Shown piece after piece: positions 30,782-45,314 of a DNA stretch of 64,000 nt. Location: positions 14,043,398-14,107,397 of the forward strand of contig JAUJPP010000003.1 in assembly GCA_030562195.1 (NCBI GenBank), read 5' to 3'. The notes beneath the pieces are model-generated. The model had not been told where the DNA came from. It saw only the letters and a list, made by a program, of their open reading frames with translations, and did not search any database. Source of the stretch: Nipponacmea schrenckii (Eukaryota; Mollusca; Gastropoda; Lottiidae). Position numbers and translations under genes: made by a program. The first letter of the stretch is position 1. Each line of letters opens with the position of its first letter.

Positions 30782-32439
30782 TATACGCCCACATGAAATG
30801 GGGGGCGTATATTGTCGTCACCCACGTCCGTCCGTCGGTCGGTCCGTCCGTCCGTCCGTCCGTCCGTCCACAATTGCTCGTAGGTGCAATTCTTGACGGA
30901 TTTAATTGAAACTTTATATGAGTGTTTATGATCACTCAAGGATGAACCCTATTTAAAATCAGCGAAATCGGAAAAAATTTAGTATGAGTTTTTGCCCTTG
31001 TTCTTGAATGGCTCGTAAACACTCTGCAATGTGCAATTCTTGCCTGATTTTGATGAAACTTGGTATGAGAGTATGTTATAACTCAAGAATAAACCCTATT
31101 GAAAATCAGCGATATCGAAAAACATTTAGTATGAGTTATTGCCCTTGTTCTTGAAAACGCGTTCAATTTTAGCTTGTAAACACTCTTGAGAGAACAATTC
31201 TTAATGGATTTTGATGAAACTTGGCTTGAGTATTTGTTATCACCCAAGGATGAAGCCTATTGAAAACCAGTAAAATCGAAAAAAAATTAATATCAGTTAT
31301 TGCCCTTGTTTTTGAAAACGCGTTCAATTTTTGGCTTTAAAACACTCTACAAAGCACAGTTATTGACCGATTTTGACAAAAATTGTTGAAATTGTTTAAT
31401 ATCACCCAAGGATGAACCCTTTTGAAAATAGAAAATATCGAAATATATTTGATACGAATTATTGCCCTTGTTCTATAAAATGTGTTGGACTTTTGCCTTG
31501 TAAACACTCTACAAGTCACAATTCTTGATCAATTTTGACGTAACTTGGCATGAGTATTTGTAATCACCTAAGGATGAACCCTATTGAAATTCAGTTAAAT
31601 CGAAATATATTTAGTGTCAGTTATTGCCCTTGTGTTTGAAAACGCGTTCAATTTTAGCCTGTAAACACTCTAGAAAGAACAATTCTTAATGGATTTTGAT
31701 TAAACTCTGGCTTGAGTATTTGTTTTTACCCAAGGATGAACCCTATTATAAATCAAATAAATCGAAATATATTTATAGTCAGTTATAGCCCTTGTTCTTG
31801 AAAACGCGTTCAATTTTAGCCTGTAAACACTCCAGAAAGAACAATTTTTAATGGGTTTTGATGAAACTTGGCTTGAGTATTTGTTGTCTCCCAAGGACGA
31901 ACCCTATTGAAAATCGAAAAATATTTAGTACAAGTTATTGCCCTTGTTTTTGAAAAGGCCTTCAATTTAGCTCGTAAACACTCTAGAAAGAACAATTTTG
32001 AATGGATTTTGATGAAGCTCAGTTTGAGTATTTTTTTTTTCACCCAAGGATGAATCCTATTGAAAATCAGATAAATCGAAAAATATTTAGTGTCAGTTAT
32101 TGCGCCTGTTTTCAAAAACGCTTTCAACTTTTGGCTTGTGAACACTCTAAACATTCATTTTTGACAAAACTCGCTGAAATTGTTTAATATCAACCAAGAA
32201 TGAGCCTTATTAAGAATAAAAAATATCAAAATATTATTAAGGGTGAACCCTATTGCAAATCATTTAATGAGTTGTTATTAGGTACAATTCTTGACAGTTT
32301 TTAATGAAACTAGAGACCCTAGAAAAAAATATATGGTGGAAGGTTGAATATTTCATTCCACTTATTGTAACCTTACTGAAAAGTTTTTATTTGAAATAAA
32401 TGCTGCCAGTGGGCGTATATTACCTTGCCTGCAATCCTT
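30782..32439 (+). mobile_element. HINE-type element inserted in calmodulin-1 3' UTR
   Basis: TACGCCCAC (30784-30792), a CCGT tract (about 30826-30869), about nine monomers of about 160 bp closely like those of the MDM2-intron element, and GTGGGCGTA (32409-32417). The 3' hairpin is cut to CCTTGCCTG. Copies 2-4 give the empty site: TATATCATTTTATTAATTGC in copy 4 versus TATATCATTTTT, then the element, then ATTAATTGCAATCCC here. The insertion postdates the duplication that produced the shared 3' UTR. Confidence 0.88.
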
Positions 32440-34330
32440 ATTAATTGCAATCCCATTTAAATTATTGTATATTTTTGTAATTATTGTATATAACTGGAAA
32501 TTCGAGTTGGTTCATTAAATATTATTATCCATATTTGTAAATAAATAGAATTAGACTATTCGTTATGACTTGATATCGATATATATGTCAGAATGTTTCA
32601 AAACAATTTTGAAAATTTCCTCGGGAAAACTGTCTCAGGGTCTTTATAAGCGTCTTGCGACAAGGCGAATCTGTATTCCACATTCTGAGCATTCTGCTCG
32701 AGTTCCCCAATATAGTACATGTAGAAAAGACGACTTCCTAGCAAAATATTTTAAGTTCTATACGAATATTATTGACAACTTCGGATTTAGTATTGTCCAC
32801 GTTACCCAGCTGTAAGAAATACAGCCTAATTCTTGTTATAAAAACTATTTTGTCTTTAGGGCATCCTTGAGTTTTGAGACGCAAATTATCATGAAATAAT
32901 GTTAGCTATTGGCAATAGTTTTGAAATATTGTGTCTGGATATTCAAACATATTGACGGTCGAGATAAAGGTTTGAGCTATGCATTCCCGTGTTCCTCAAA
33001 GGCCCCCCAAACGGAGAGAATTTGGCGCGTATTAACGCGGCTATTTGCTCATCCAATACCCCCGTATAATTATAATAGAAATGCCTCGAGAATTAATTAT
33101 TTTTCTTCAATACATAAAATAAAGACAGAGCCAAAGAAGAAATTCACCTCCCAATTCGCCTTTACGGGAAGACAATCGCATCTAAAAACTAAATTGATTT
33201 AAATGGCAAGAAGCGTAAAAATCCGCTTAGGGTTTTTTTTTTTCAGAACGTGCAACAGTTCCGAATGATTCAGATATTTGCAATCCATTTTCCTTACTCT
33301 AAATATGTTATGGAATTGCTGGTAGTCCATAGTTCCAATGACATTGAGCAAATTGCAACCTAAAGTTTAAAAGTCCATTTTTTAAACATCAGAAAGCTTC
33401 AATTTGAAGTTCTAAACATACATTAAATGGGCCAAGAAATCAATCAGCAACTTTCCGAATAAAGTAGATTTTCAGGAACAATGAATCAAATGAACCACAG
33501 TTTGGTATGCTCAGCCTGGCCAAAATACAAACATGGCAACGACTTTTCAAAATAGCTGCCATAATACTTATATTTTCCCTATTTCTATGTCGCTAAATCA
33601 CATACAGTCAAAACAGCAGCCATTTTCCACAAAATAGACGAATGAACATATTTTTCACCAATAACACCGACTATAATAAAAGGAATTGATTTCATGTGCT
33701 ACATGTACTTTTTATGGGCTATGAATGATGAAACATGTTTCAATATTTGGATTTGGATCCCCATTCCAATTTGTTGAAAAATGATTTATCATTCTGGAAT
33801 ATACCCAGTTGATTTGAAATTAAAAGTATTTTAAGGTTTGTTTTAGCTTGGCTACAAGATGTAAATCTTTGCATGGGTGATTACGAAGACTCAAACTAAG
33901 TTTCGTTAAAATTGTTTAAACAAAAGCCTGCTCTACCCTGTCATAATAAATTGAACGCGTTTTCAGAAACGGGGGCAATAACTTCTATTACTTTTTGACA
34001 TTATCATATAAACATCATCATTCTTTAAATCACACAATCACAACACCAAGAAACCTCTCTATCGTGTTCACAAAAAATTCAAGAACAAGGGTAATGACTC
34101 ATTTGTTTAATTTTTGAGAGGGTTCATCCCTGGATGATTAGGAACACTCACATGAAGTTTCATCAAAATTCATAAAAGAAACAAGCCCTCAATCGGGTCC
34201 ACAACAATAATTGTGGACAGTCGGACGGGCAGACAGACGGGAATATATACGCCCATATCAATTAACAGTATATAAAGTCATTATGATATATAAATTGATT
34301 TTATTGAAATTGAAATTATATATACTCTAA
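32440..34330 (+). repeat. duplicated downstream block of the calmodulin array (block after copy 1)
   Basis: Closely matches the DNA after copy 2 (37255-39500), copy 3 (41395-42880) and copy 4 (47455-48370). Shared landmarks are AATAAATAGAATTAGACTAT, TCTTGCGACAAGGCGAATCT, GGCAAGAAGCGTAA and TTGCTGGTAGTCCATAGTTC. It ends in a reversed HINE fragment (about 33840-34262). No open gene is supported in it; short frames are shared artefacts of the block. Confidence 0.8.
33840..34262 (-). mobile_element. reversed HINE fragment in calmodulin downstream block
   Basis: Begins TTTAGCTTGGCTACAAGATG (a worn 3' end in reverse), has one to two monomers, and ends with a GGACGGGCAGACAGACGG tract and ATATACGCCCATATC. 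The same fragment recurs after copies 2 and 3 at the same place, so it was inserted before the block was duplicated. Confidence 0.65.
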
Positions 34331-34334
34331 TAAT

Positions 34335-36059
34335 AATGTTATAACTCAAGGATAAAGCCTATTGAAAATCAACGAAATCCAAAAACATTTAGTATGAGTT
34401 ATTGCCCTTGTTCTTGAAAACGCGTTCAATTTTAGCTTGTAAACCCTCTCGAGAGAACAATTTTTAATGGATTTTAATGAAACTTGGCCTGAGTGTTTGT
34501 TATCACCCAAGGATGAAGCCTATTAAAAACCAGTTGAATCGAAAAAAAATTTGATATCAGTTATTGCCCTTGTTTTTGAAAACGCGTTCAATTTTTAGCT
34601 TGTAAACACTCTACAAAGCACAGTTATTGACCGATTTTGACGTAACTTGCTGAAATTGTTGAATATCATCCAAGAATGAACCCTTTTGAAAATAGCACAT
34701 ATCGAAATATATTTAATACGAATTATAGCCCTTGTTCTATAAAATGTGTTGGATTTTTGCCTTGTAAACACTTCACAAGTCACAATTCTTGAGCGATTTT
34801 GACGTAACTTGGCGTGAGTATTTCTAATCATTTGAGGATAAACCCTATTGAAATTCAGTTCAATCGAAAAATATTTAGTATTAGTTATTAACCTTGTGTT
34901 TGAAAACGCATTCAATTTTAGCTTGTTAGCACTCTAGAAAGAACAATTCTTAATGGATTTTGATAAAACTTGGCTTGAGTATTTGTTTTTACCCGAGGAT
35001 AAACCCTTTTGAAAATCAAATAAATCGAAATATATTTAGTGTCAGTTATTACCCTTGTGTTTGAAAACCGTTTAACTATTTGGCTTAAAAACACTCTAGA
35101 AGGCACAATTCATGACCAATGTTGAAAAAACTCACTGAAATTGTTTGATATCACCCAGGGATGAGCCCTATTGAAAATTAAAAATATCAAAATATATCTA
35201 ATATGAATTTTTGCCCTTGTTCTTTTAAACGTGTTTGATTTTTGTCTCGTAAACACTCTACATGGCACAATTCTTGACCAATTTAGTTATTGCCCTTGTG
35301 TTTGAAAACCGTTTAACTATTTGGCTTATAAACACTCTAGAAGGCACAATTCATGACCAATGTTGAAAAAACTCACTGAAATTGTTTGATATCACCCAGG
35401 GATGAGCCCTATTGAAAATTAAAAATATCAAAATATATCTAATATGAATTTTTGCCCTTGTTCTTTTAAACGCGTTTGATTTTTGTCTCGTAAACACTCT
35501 ACATGGCATAATTCTTGACTGATTTTGATAAAACTTGGTGTGTTTTAACTCAAGGATGAATCCTATTGAAAATCAGCAAAATTAAAAAATATTTAGTATG
35601 AGTTATTGCCCTTGTTCTTGAAAACGCGTTCAATTTTAGCTTGTAAACACTCTAGAAAAAACAATTCTGAATGAAAGTATTTGTTTTCTCCCAAGGATGA
35701 ACCCTATTGAAAATCAGATAAACCGAAAAATATTTAGTGTCAGTTATTGCCCTTGTTTATGAAAACACTTCTGGCTTGTGAACACACGTTCATTTTTTCG
35801 CTGACATGTTTGATATCACCCAAGGAAGATCCCTATTAAAAATATCAAAATATTATTAAGGGTGAACCCTATTGCAAATCATAAAAATACCGAAAAATAT
35901 TGAATGAGTTGTTATTAGGAACTATTCCTGACATTTTTTAATGAAACTAGAGACCCTAGAAAAAAAAGTATATGGCGAAGGTTGAATATTTCATTCCACC
36001 AATTGTTACCTTACTGAAATTTTTTTATTCAAATTCAATGCTGCCAGTGGGCGTACCTT

Positions 36060-36060
<1 letters not shown>
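34335..36060 (+). mobile_element. HINE-type element, 5'-truncated, between calmodulin copies 1 and 2
   Basis: Monomers of the same family as at 12985-15175 and 30782-32439, starting inside a monomer. The CCGT tract and TACGCCCAC end are missing. It ends GCTGCCAGTGGGCGTA then CCTTGATCC, so the 3' hairpin is also lost. A segment of about 180 bp is duplicated in tandem (about 35065-35240 and 35300-35485). Confidence 0.75.
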
Positions 36061-37167
<1,107 letters not shown>

Positions 37168-37254
37168 GATTAATTTCTGTTTTAAAAGAGACAATTAAAC
37201 GGTGCAATTGTGATATTCTGTGATGTATTAGAATTAATATAATTTTACTCTATA

Positions 37255-39500
37255 TCATTTTATTCATTGCAATCCCATTTAAATTATTGTATATTTTTGT
37301 AATTATTGTATATAACTGGAATTTCGAGTTGGTTCATAACATACATGTATTATTATTCATATTTGTAAATAAATAGAATTAGACTATTCGTTATGACTTG
37401 GTATCGATATATATGTCAGAATGTTTCCAGACAATTTTGGAAAATTTCCTTGGGAGAACTGTCTCAGGTGCTTTTTAAGCGTCTTGCGACAAGGCGAATC
37501 TGCATTCCCCAATATAGTACATGTAGAGACGCAAATTATCATAAAATAATGTTAGCTATTGGCAATAGTTTTGAAATATTGTGTCTGGTCAAACATATAT
37601 TCGGTCGAGATAAAGGTTTGAGCTTTGTATTCCCGTGTTAAGCCCCCCGCAAACGGAAAGAATTTGGCGCGTATTGACGCAGCTATTTTCTAATCCAATA
37701 CCCCCGTTTACAACAAGACAAATAAATTCAACATATATATTTGGCGATCGGGGACTACACATACAAATACATAATAAAGGTATGAACAGAAAATGAGGAA
37801 ACTGGTGTTGACTTGGCTAAATCGGTACAGAGAGACCAGACTTGCACACAACTGGCAGTTGCTTGGATGAATGCTCGAAGAGCTGACATTGAAAATTCTC
37901 AAAGAGAATAAAGTTAGTAGAGCCGTCGTGAGTGACTGAGCTCGAAAGTAAGTTAATATTAATGTTAGAGAATGAATGTTAACTGTCCAAGTTCATGAAA
38001 AGCTTGGAAGAATCTGATTTTAGAAAAAATAAAATAACATTAATAACATTAGGCCTGTAACGATCTATAAGCGAAACATACATAAAATGAAATACCCCAG
38101 AATACTTTGGGCTAGATATTCAGAATGTAAATAATGAATAAAATTGCCAAACAAACAAAATGATAAGATAATAATTGACGCACTTATTGGCTCATCCAAT
38201 ACCCCTGTATAATTATAATAGAAATGCCTCGAGAGTTAATTATTTCTTCCATGCAAATACATGTAAAGTCAAAGCCAAAGAGGAAAGTCTCCTCCCATTT
38301 CGCCTTTAAGGGAAGACAATCACATCCAAAAAACTAAATTGATTTAAATGGCAAGAAGCGTAAGAGTTTGCTTAGTTTTAAGGGTTTTTTTTTTGGAGAA
38401 CGTGCAACAGTTCCGAATGATTCAGATATTTGCAATCTATTTTCCTTACTCTAAATATGTTATGGAATTGCTGGTAGTCCATAGTTCTAATGACCTTGAG
38501 CGAATTGCAACCGAAAGTTTATAAGTCCATTTTTCAAAATGCTCGCCATAAATCTGATAATTTTTAAACATCAGAAGGCCTCAATTTGAAGTTCTAAACA
38601 TACATTAAAAGGGCCAAGAAGTCAATCAGCCACTTTCCGAATAAAGTAGATTTTCAGGAACAATGAATCAAATGAACCACAATTTGGTATGCTCAGCCTG
38701 GCCAAAATACAAACATGGCAACGATTTTTCAAAATAGCCACAATAATACTTATATTTTCCCTATTTCTATGTCGCTAAATCACAAACAGTCAAAACAGCA
38801 GCCATTTTCCAAAATAGCCTCCATGAACATGTTTTTCACCAATATCACCTACTATAAAAGAAATTGATTTCATGTGCTACATGTACTTTTTATTGGGCTA
38901 TGAATGATGAAACATGTTTCAATATTGGATTTGGATCCCCATTCCAATTTGTTGAAAAATGATGAATCGTTGTGAAATATACCCAGTTAATCTGAAATTT
39001 AAAGTATTTTTAAGGTTTGTTTTAGCTTGGCTACAAGATGTAAATCTTTGCATGGGTGATTACGAAGACTCAAACTAAGTTTCGTTAAAATTGTTAAAAC
39101 AAAAGCCTGCTCTTAATCCTGCCATAATAAATTGAACGCGTTTTCAGAAACGGGGGCAATAACTTCTATTACTTTTTGACATTATCATATAAACATCATC
39201 ATTCTTTAAATCACACAATCACAACACCAAGAAACCTCTCTATCGTGTCCACAAAAAAATTCAAGAACAAGGGCAATGACTCATTGGTCTGATTTTCAAA
39301 AGGGTTCCTGGATGATTAGGAACACTAACATGAAGTTTCATCAAAATTCATGAAGAAACAAGCCCTCAATCGTATGCACAACAATAATTGTGGACAGACA
39401 GACGGACAGACAGACGGGAATATATACGCCCATATCAATTAACAGTATATTAAGTCCTTATGATGTATAAATTGATTTTATTGAAATTGAAATTATATCC
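37255..39500 (+). repeat. duplicated downstream block after calmodulin copy 2
   Basis: Same block as after copies 1, 3 and 4. This copy has a private insertion of about 500 bp (about 37705-38185). The reversed HINE fragment lies at about 39040-39435, ending ATATACGCCCATATCAATTA. Confidence 0.78.
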
Positions 39501-40080
39501 AAATAAAACAATCCTCGTATAACCTTAGACAAAATAGTGGAGGACGTATGTCTGCTCAGATGGGAGTCGGTACTGAATTTCCATCGCACATGACAAAGTA
39601 CGAGTGAAGCCAAGAAGATTTGAACGTTTCATAGAACGCTGAATTATTGTTGTAACTGCAACCTGCAATGAATCAGAGCCACGTTCTACCCCGATTTACC
39701 AGAATCAGAAACAGTCTGCATAAGAACGCCCATATCATAGCCACCATGCACAACTTCAACAATTTTGGAACTATTCTAAGGAAGTGCTGAGTATATAGCT
39801 GCATCTCGTATTATCTTGTTGGATGAGCAGAGACGACAGAATAAATCGAAAAAAATGAAGCTAAGACTATGATAGAAAAACGGATGCTTTCTTGTCTTGG
39901 GACTTTATTTCTCTACTCTCACCGTGTTCCTGTTATATATTATAGATTAAACGATATTTGTTTCTCCATATTTTCCACAGGCTTCTCTTCAGCTCCCATC
40001 AACCATGCATTTAGTCATGATCTTCACCACATCAGTTCACCATACCATGCATATCTACTTTATTGTCATCCGCAATTTTG
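39501..40080 (+). repeat. rearranged block with LINE 3' remnant
   Basis: Matches 42850-44366 but lacks most of it. CAATGAATCAGAGCCACGTT (39666) begins the same LINE fragment as at 43004, which breaks off at about 39757. It is followed by TGGAACTATTCTAAGGAAGT, the reverse complement of 43989-44008. After that it is colinear again with 44095-44366. The reading frame at 39869-40081 exists in both copies but resembles nothing I know. Confidence 0.6.
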
Positions 40081-40148
40081 ATCCATAAAGTAGAATTGAC
40101 TCACAATACCATTTCCATTACCCGGAGCTGCATGGGATACCAAAGAAC

Positions 40149-40275
40149 ATGACCGGCTTACTGAAAAACAAAATAGCTCAATTGAAAGAAGCTTTAGGTT
40201 TATTCGGTGATTGTACAGTTACTCGAAAAGAATTGGGTACAGTCATGAGATCACTTGGTCAAAAATGTCTTAAAT
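40149..40275 (+). pseudogene. truncated calmodulin pseudogene upstream of copy 3
   Basis: ATGACCGGCTTACTGAAAAAC and on to GTACAGTCATGAGATCACTT correspond to the first 42 codons of calmodulin. The start region is frame-damaged, three residues of the first calcium loop are missing ([13 protein letters not shown]), and the match ends abruptly after SLGQ. An equivalent lies before copy 4. Confidence 0.85.
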
Positions 40276-40737
40276 TATATCTAAAAATCGTACTAAAATA
40301 ATATTTTTACATCCATATATCTGATTTGTGTTAATAAAAAACAGATCATACTTGTTTTTTATTAAGGGGGTTAAGAATACGTTGGAGACGTATTTCTCTA
40401 TGTACAATTTGTCTTAAATCCACAAGGATTTTGTATATTATATAAGCTTATAAATTAGTTCTTACGCTAAATGAAATTGCAGGATATTTTCAGTTAGAAT
40501 ATCAAGTAAGTCTAGGGATATGTTTTTTCTAGGTTTTGGTATATAGTTTTCATAATTTTGCAGCAAAAAAAAATGTTCAGCCTATGAAAAAAAAACCATT
40601 TTATTTAACCAATGGTTATACTTTCTAAGACTGATAAAGTGATTATGAGTTAATTAATTTAAGGTGTTATCTAACATTGTTAGTAACCAATTGTTGTGGA
40701 TTTACCCGTAGATTACTGTTGTCAATGACTACTTGAC

Positions 40738-40746
40738 TATATATAA
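40738..40746 (+). promoter_or_regulatory. TATA box of calmodulin copy 3
   Basis: TATATATAA, 122 bp before the start codon, in the same context (CAATGACTACTTGAC) as copy 2. Confidence 0.65.
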
Positions 40747-40847
40747 CACACAAGACACTCATATTTGACAGTTCAGTTCACATTAAAACCTCGGTTAGTA
40801 ACGTTTGACAACTAATATATTACACACAATTTTAGACATCAAGTTAA

Positions 40848-41312
<465 letters not shown>

Positions 41313-41394
41313 GATTAATTTCTGTTTTAAAAGAGACAATTAAACGGTGCCATTGTGATATTCTGTGATGTACTAGAATTAATATAATTTTACT

Positions 41395-42880
41395 CTATAT
41401 CATTTTATTCATTGCAATCCCATTTAAATTATTGTATATTTTTGTAATTATTGTATATAACTGGAATTTCGAGTTGGTTCATAACATACATGTATTATTA
41501 TTCATATTTGTAAATAAATAGAATTAGACTATTCGTTATGACTTGGTATCGATATATATGTCAGAATGTTTCCAGACAATTTTGGAAAATTTCCTTGGGA
41601 GAACTGTCTCAGGTGCTTTTTAAGCGTCTTGCGACAAGGCGAATCTACAATCCACAATAAAGTACATGTAGAGACGCAAATTATCATAAAATAATGTTAG
41701 CTATTGGCAATAGTTTTGAAATATTGTGTCTGGTTATTCAAACATATTGACGGTCGAGATAAAGGTTTGAGCTATTCAGATATTTGCAATCTATTTTCCT
41801 TACTCTGAATCTGTTATGGAATTGCTGGTAGTCCATAGTTCTAATGACCTTGAGCAAATTGCAACCGAAAGTCCATTTTTCAAAATGCTCGCCATAAATC
41901 TGATAATTTTTAAACATCAGAAGGCCTCAATTTGAAGTTCTAAACATACATTAAAAGGGCCAAGAAATCAATCGGCCACTTTCCGAATAAAGTAGATTTT
42001 CAGGAACAATGAATCAAATGAACCACAATTTGGTATGCTCAGCCTGGCCAAAATACAAACATGGCAACGATTTTTCAAAATAGCCACAATAATACTTATA
42101 TTTTCCCTATTTCTATGTCGCTAAATCACAAACAGTCAAAACAGCAGCCATTTTCCAAAATAGCCTCCATGAACATGTTTTTCACCAATATCACCTACTA
42201 TAAAAGAAATTGATTTCATGTGTTACATGTACTTTTTATTGGGCTATGAATGATGAAACATGTTTCAATATTGGATTTGGATCCCCATTCCAATTTGTTG
42301 AAAAATGATTTATCATTCTGGAATATACTCAGTTGATTTGAAATTAAAAGTATTTTTAAGGTTTGTTTTAGCTTGGCTACAAGATGTAAATCTTTGCATT
42401 GGTGATTACGAAGACTCAAACTAAGTTTTGTTAAAATCGTTAAAACAAAAGTCTGCTCTCTATCCTGTCATAATAAATTGAACGCGTTTTCAGAAACGGG
42501 GGCAATAACTTCCATTACTTTTTGACATTATCATATAAACATCATCATTCTTTAAATCACACAATCACAACACCAATAAACCTCTCTATCGTGTTCACAA
42601 AAAATTCAAGAACAAGGGCAATGACTCATTGGTCTGATTTTCAAAAGGGTTAATCCCTGTATGATTAGGAACACTCACATGAAGTTTCATCAAAATTCAT
42701 AGAGAAACAAGCCCTCAATCGTGTCCACAACAATAATTGTGGACAGACGGACGGGCAGACAGACGGGAATATATACGCCCATATCAATTAACAGTATATA
42801 AAGTCCTTATGATGTATAAATTGATTTTATTGAAATTGAAATTATATCCAAACAAATCAATCCTCGTATAACCTTAGACA
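41395..42880 (+). repeat. duplicated downstream block after calmodulin copy 3
   Basis: Shorter version of the block, with deletions at about 41640 and 41775 relative to copy 2. The reversed HINE fragment lies at about 42370-42785, again ending ATATACGCCCATATCAATTA. Confidence 0.78.
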
Positions 42881-43003
42881 AAATAGTGGAGGACGTATGT
42901 CTGCTCAGATGGGAGTCGATAATGAATTTCCATCGCACATGACAAAGTACGAGTGAAGCCGAGTAGATTTGAACGTTTTGAATTATTGTTGTAACTGCAA
43001 CCG

Positions 43004-43862
43004 GCAATGAATCAGAGCCACGTTCTACCCCGATTTACCAGAATCAGAAACAGCCTGCATAAGAACGCCCATATCATAGCAACCATGCACAACCTCAACA
43101 ATTTACATCTTGATGCCATACGGTCGATAACAGGCCTTGTACGTGGAACTTCCCATGCCATCCTCTATAAGGTATCCGGATTCACTCCTCTATCTGACCG
43201 CCGTACTTCACATAGATCAATACTCCTTTTCAAAATGATCCACAAGACAACACCTCGGTACCTGAGTATTCTGCTGCCACCTTTCAATTCTACGGTCAAT
43301 CCCTGCCCTCTCCCACCTCTCATTAACTCAGAACATTATCTTGGAAAACCGTATCATACAACAATTCTTTCCTTCCATCAACCATACGACTTTGGAACAA
43401 CTTACCATATCACATTAGCAACTGTGAATCTCTTTCTTTTTTCAAATCACGTCTCAATAAATATCTATCTTTACCCTCTGTTCCACAATACTATTGCCAT
43501 GGCAACCGATCTCCTCAAATTCTCCATACAAGATTACGCCATAATTAAATGCACACAAACTCCTTATGCTCATATCTGACAATCCCTCCTGTTCTTGTGG
43601 CCACATATATGAAGACTCTGTACATTACCTTCTCTACTGTAAAAACTTTACCCACATTCGCAACCAAACCATCAACCTTTTTTCCTCCTGAACAAAGATC
43701 TCCTACTATACTTTTATTTGGAAATACAAATCTACAGCTTGAAAGTAATTCAAACATCTTTTCCGTTGTTCAAAACTTCATCTCTTCATCCAAACGATTC
43801 GCTCAATTACCTTATTCGATATCTCCTAAATATCAACCAGCGGACAACTTTCGGCAATAATT
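43004..43862 (+). mobile_element. LINE (non-LTR retrotransposon) 3' coding fragment
   Basis: An open frame 43007-43579 reads LDAIRSITGLVRGTSHAILY, then KVSGFTPLSDRR, then MIHKTTPRYLSILLPP. This is the typical post-catalytic region of non-LTR reverse transcriptases. After a frame change come CSCGHIYEDSVHYLLYCKNF (43589 on) and LLFGNTNLQL...FISSSKRF (43709-43800), the usual Cys/His end of these proteins. It lacks the catalytic domain, so it is 5'-truncated and dead. A shorter copy remains at 39666-39757. Confidence 0.8.
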
Positions 43863-44434
43863 TATACTTTCACTATTAATTATTATATTCTATCCTTCAC
43901 TTATCTTTTCAACTCATTATGCTTCTAGATACCGGTCAAGGCGGATTTAAATAAGCCCAGCTTGAGATGCAGGTTTACACTCAGCACTTCCTTAGAATAG
44001 TTCCAAAATTGTTGAGGTTGATTTAAACATTATTTATTTTTCACGGTTATTACATAAATACGTACAAGTACATTATATGGTCAATTCGAAAACGTATTAT
44101 CTTGTTGGATGAGCAGAGACGACAAAATAAATCGAAAAAATGGAGCTAAGACTATGATAGAAAAACGGGTGCTTTCTTGTCTTGGGACTTTATTTCTCTA
44201 CTCTCACCGTGTTCCTGTTATAGATAATGGAGAAAACGATATTTGTTTCTCCATATTTTCCACAGGCTTCTCTTCAGCTCCCATCAACCATGCATTTACT
44301 CATGATCTTCACCACATCAGTTCACCATACCATGCATATCTACTTTATTGGCATCCACAATTTTGATCCATAGAGTAGAATTGACTCACAATACCATTTC
44401 CATTGTCCGGAGCTGCATGGGATACCAAAGAACA
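43863..44434 (+). repeat. array block between LINE fragment and pseudogene, upstream of copy 4
   Basis: From about 44095 it is colinear with 39815-40148. ACTCAGCACTTCCTTAGAAT at 43979 is the reverse complement of 39770-39789, so an inversion separates the two copies. No gene is supported. Confidence 0.6.
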
Positions 44435-44562
44435 TGACCGGCTTACCGAAAAACAAAATAGCTCAATTTAAAGAAGCTTTAGGTTTATTCGGTGATTGTA
44501 CAGTTACTCGAAAAGAATTGGGTACAGTCATGAGATCACTTGGTCAAAAATGTCTTAAATAA
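44435..44562 (+). pseudogene. truncated calmodulin pseudogene upstream of copy 4
   Basis: Same defect as 40149-40275: damaged start, the [13 protein letters not shown] first loop lacking three residues, and an end after RSLGQ. Both derive from one broken copy that was then duplicated with the array block. Confidence 0.85.
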
Positions 44563-44971
44563 TATCTAAAAATCGTACTAAAATAATATTTTTACATCCA
44601 TATATCTGATTTGTGTTAATAAAAAAACAGATCATACTTGTTTTTTATTAAGCAGTTTAAGAATACGTTGTAGACGTATAAGAATACGTTGTAGACGTAT
44701 TTCTCTACATACAATTTGTCTTAAATCCACAAGGATTTTGTATATTATATAAGCTTATAAATTAGTTCTCGCGCTAAATTAAATTGCAGGATATTTTCAG
44801 TTAGAATATCAAGTAAGTCTAGGGATATGTTTTTTCTAGATTTTGGTTTATAGTTTTCATTATTTTGCAGCAAAAAAAAAAATGTTCAGCCTATGAAAAA
44901 AAAAATACTTTTAGTTTAACCAATTGTTATGCTTTTTTTACGGAAGCGTATTAGGGCCATTCAATTTTTTT

Positions 44972-45312
44972 TTTTTTTTTTAAATTTTCAAGTTAGTAAC
45001 TTGAATTTTCAAGTTAGTATCTTGAAATTTCAACTTAGTAACTTGAATTTTCAAGTTAGTATCTTGAATTTTCAACTTAGTAACTTGAATTTTCAAGTTA
45101 ATAATTTGAATTTTCAAGTTAGTATCTTGAATTTTCAAGTTAGTATCTTGAATTTTCAAGTTAGTAACCTGAATTTTCAAGTTAATAACCTGAATTTTCA
45201 AGTTAATAACCTGAATTTTCAAGTTAATATCTTGATATTTTAAGTTAGTATCTTGAATTTTCAAGTTAGTATCTTGAATTTTCAAGTTAGTAACTTGAAT
45301 TTTCAAGTTAGT
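44972..45312. repeat. 21-bp near-palindromic minisatellite
   Basis: About 16 copies of AATTTTCAAGTTAGTAACTTG with variants TATCTTG and TAATAAC. The core CAAGTTA..AACTTG is almost self-complementary, so both strands stay open in all registers. No protein is implied. It lies in a 1.7-kb insertion (about 44937-46650) into the calmodulin-4 upstream block. Confidence 0.9.
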
Positions 45313-45314
45313 AT

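Noticed and set aside
39869..40081. Frame MIEKRMLSCLGTLFLYSHRV, also at 44109-44366
   Set aside because: Present twice only because the block is duplicated; no family resemblance, promoter or splice partner seen.
44929..45306. Long frames on both strands
   Set aside because: Produced by the 21-bp near-palindromic repeat, which has no stop in these registers.
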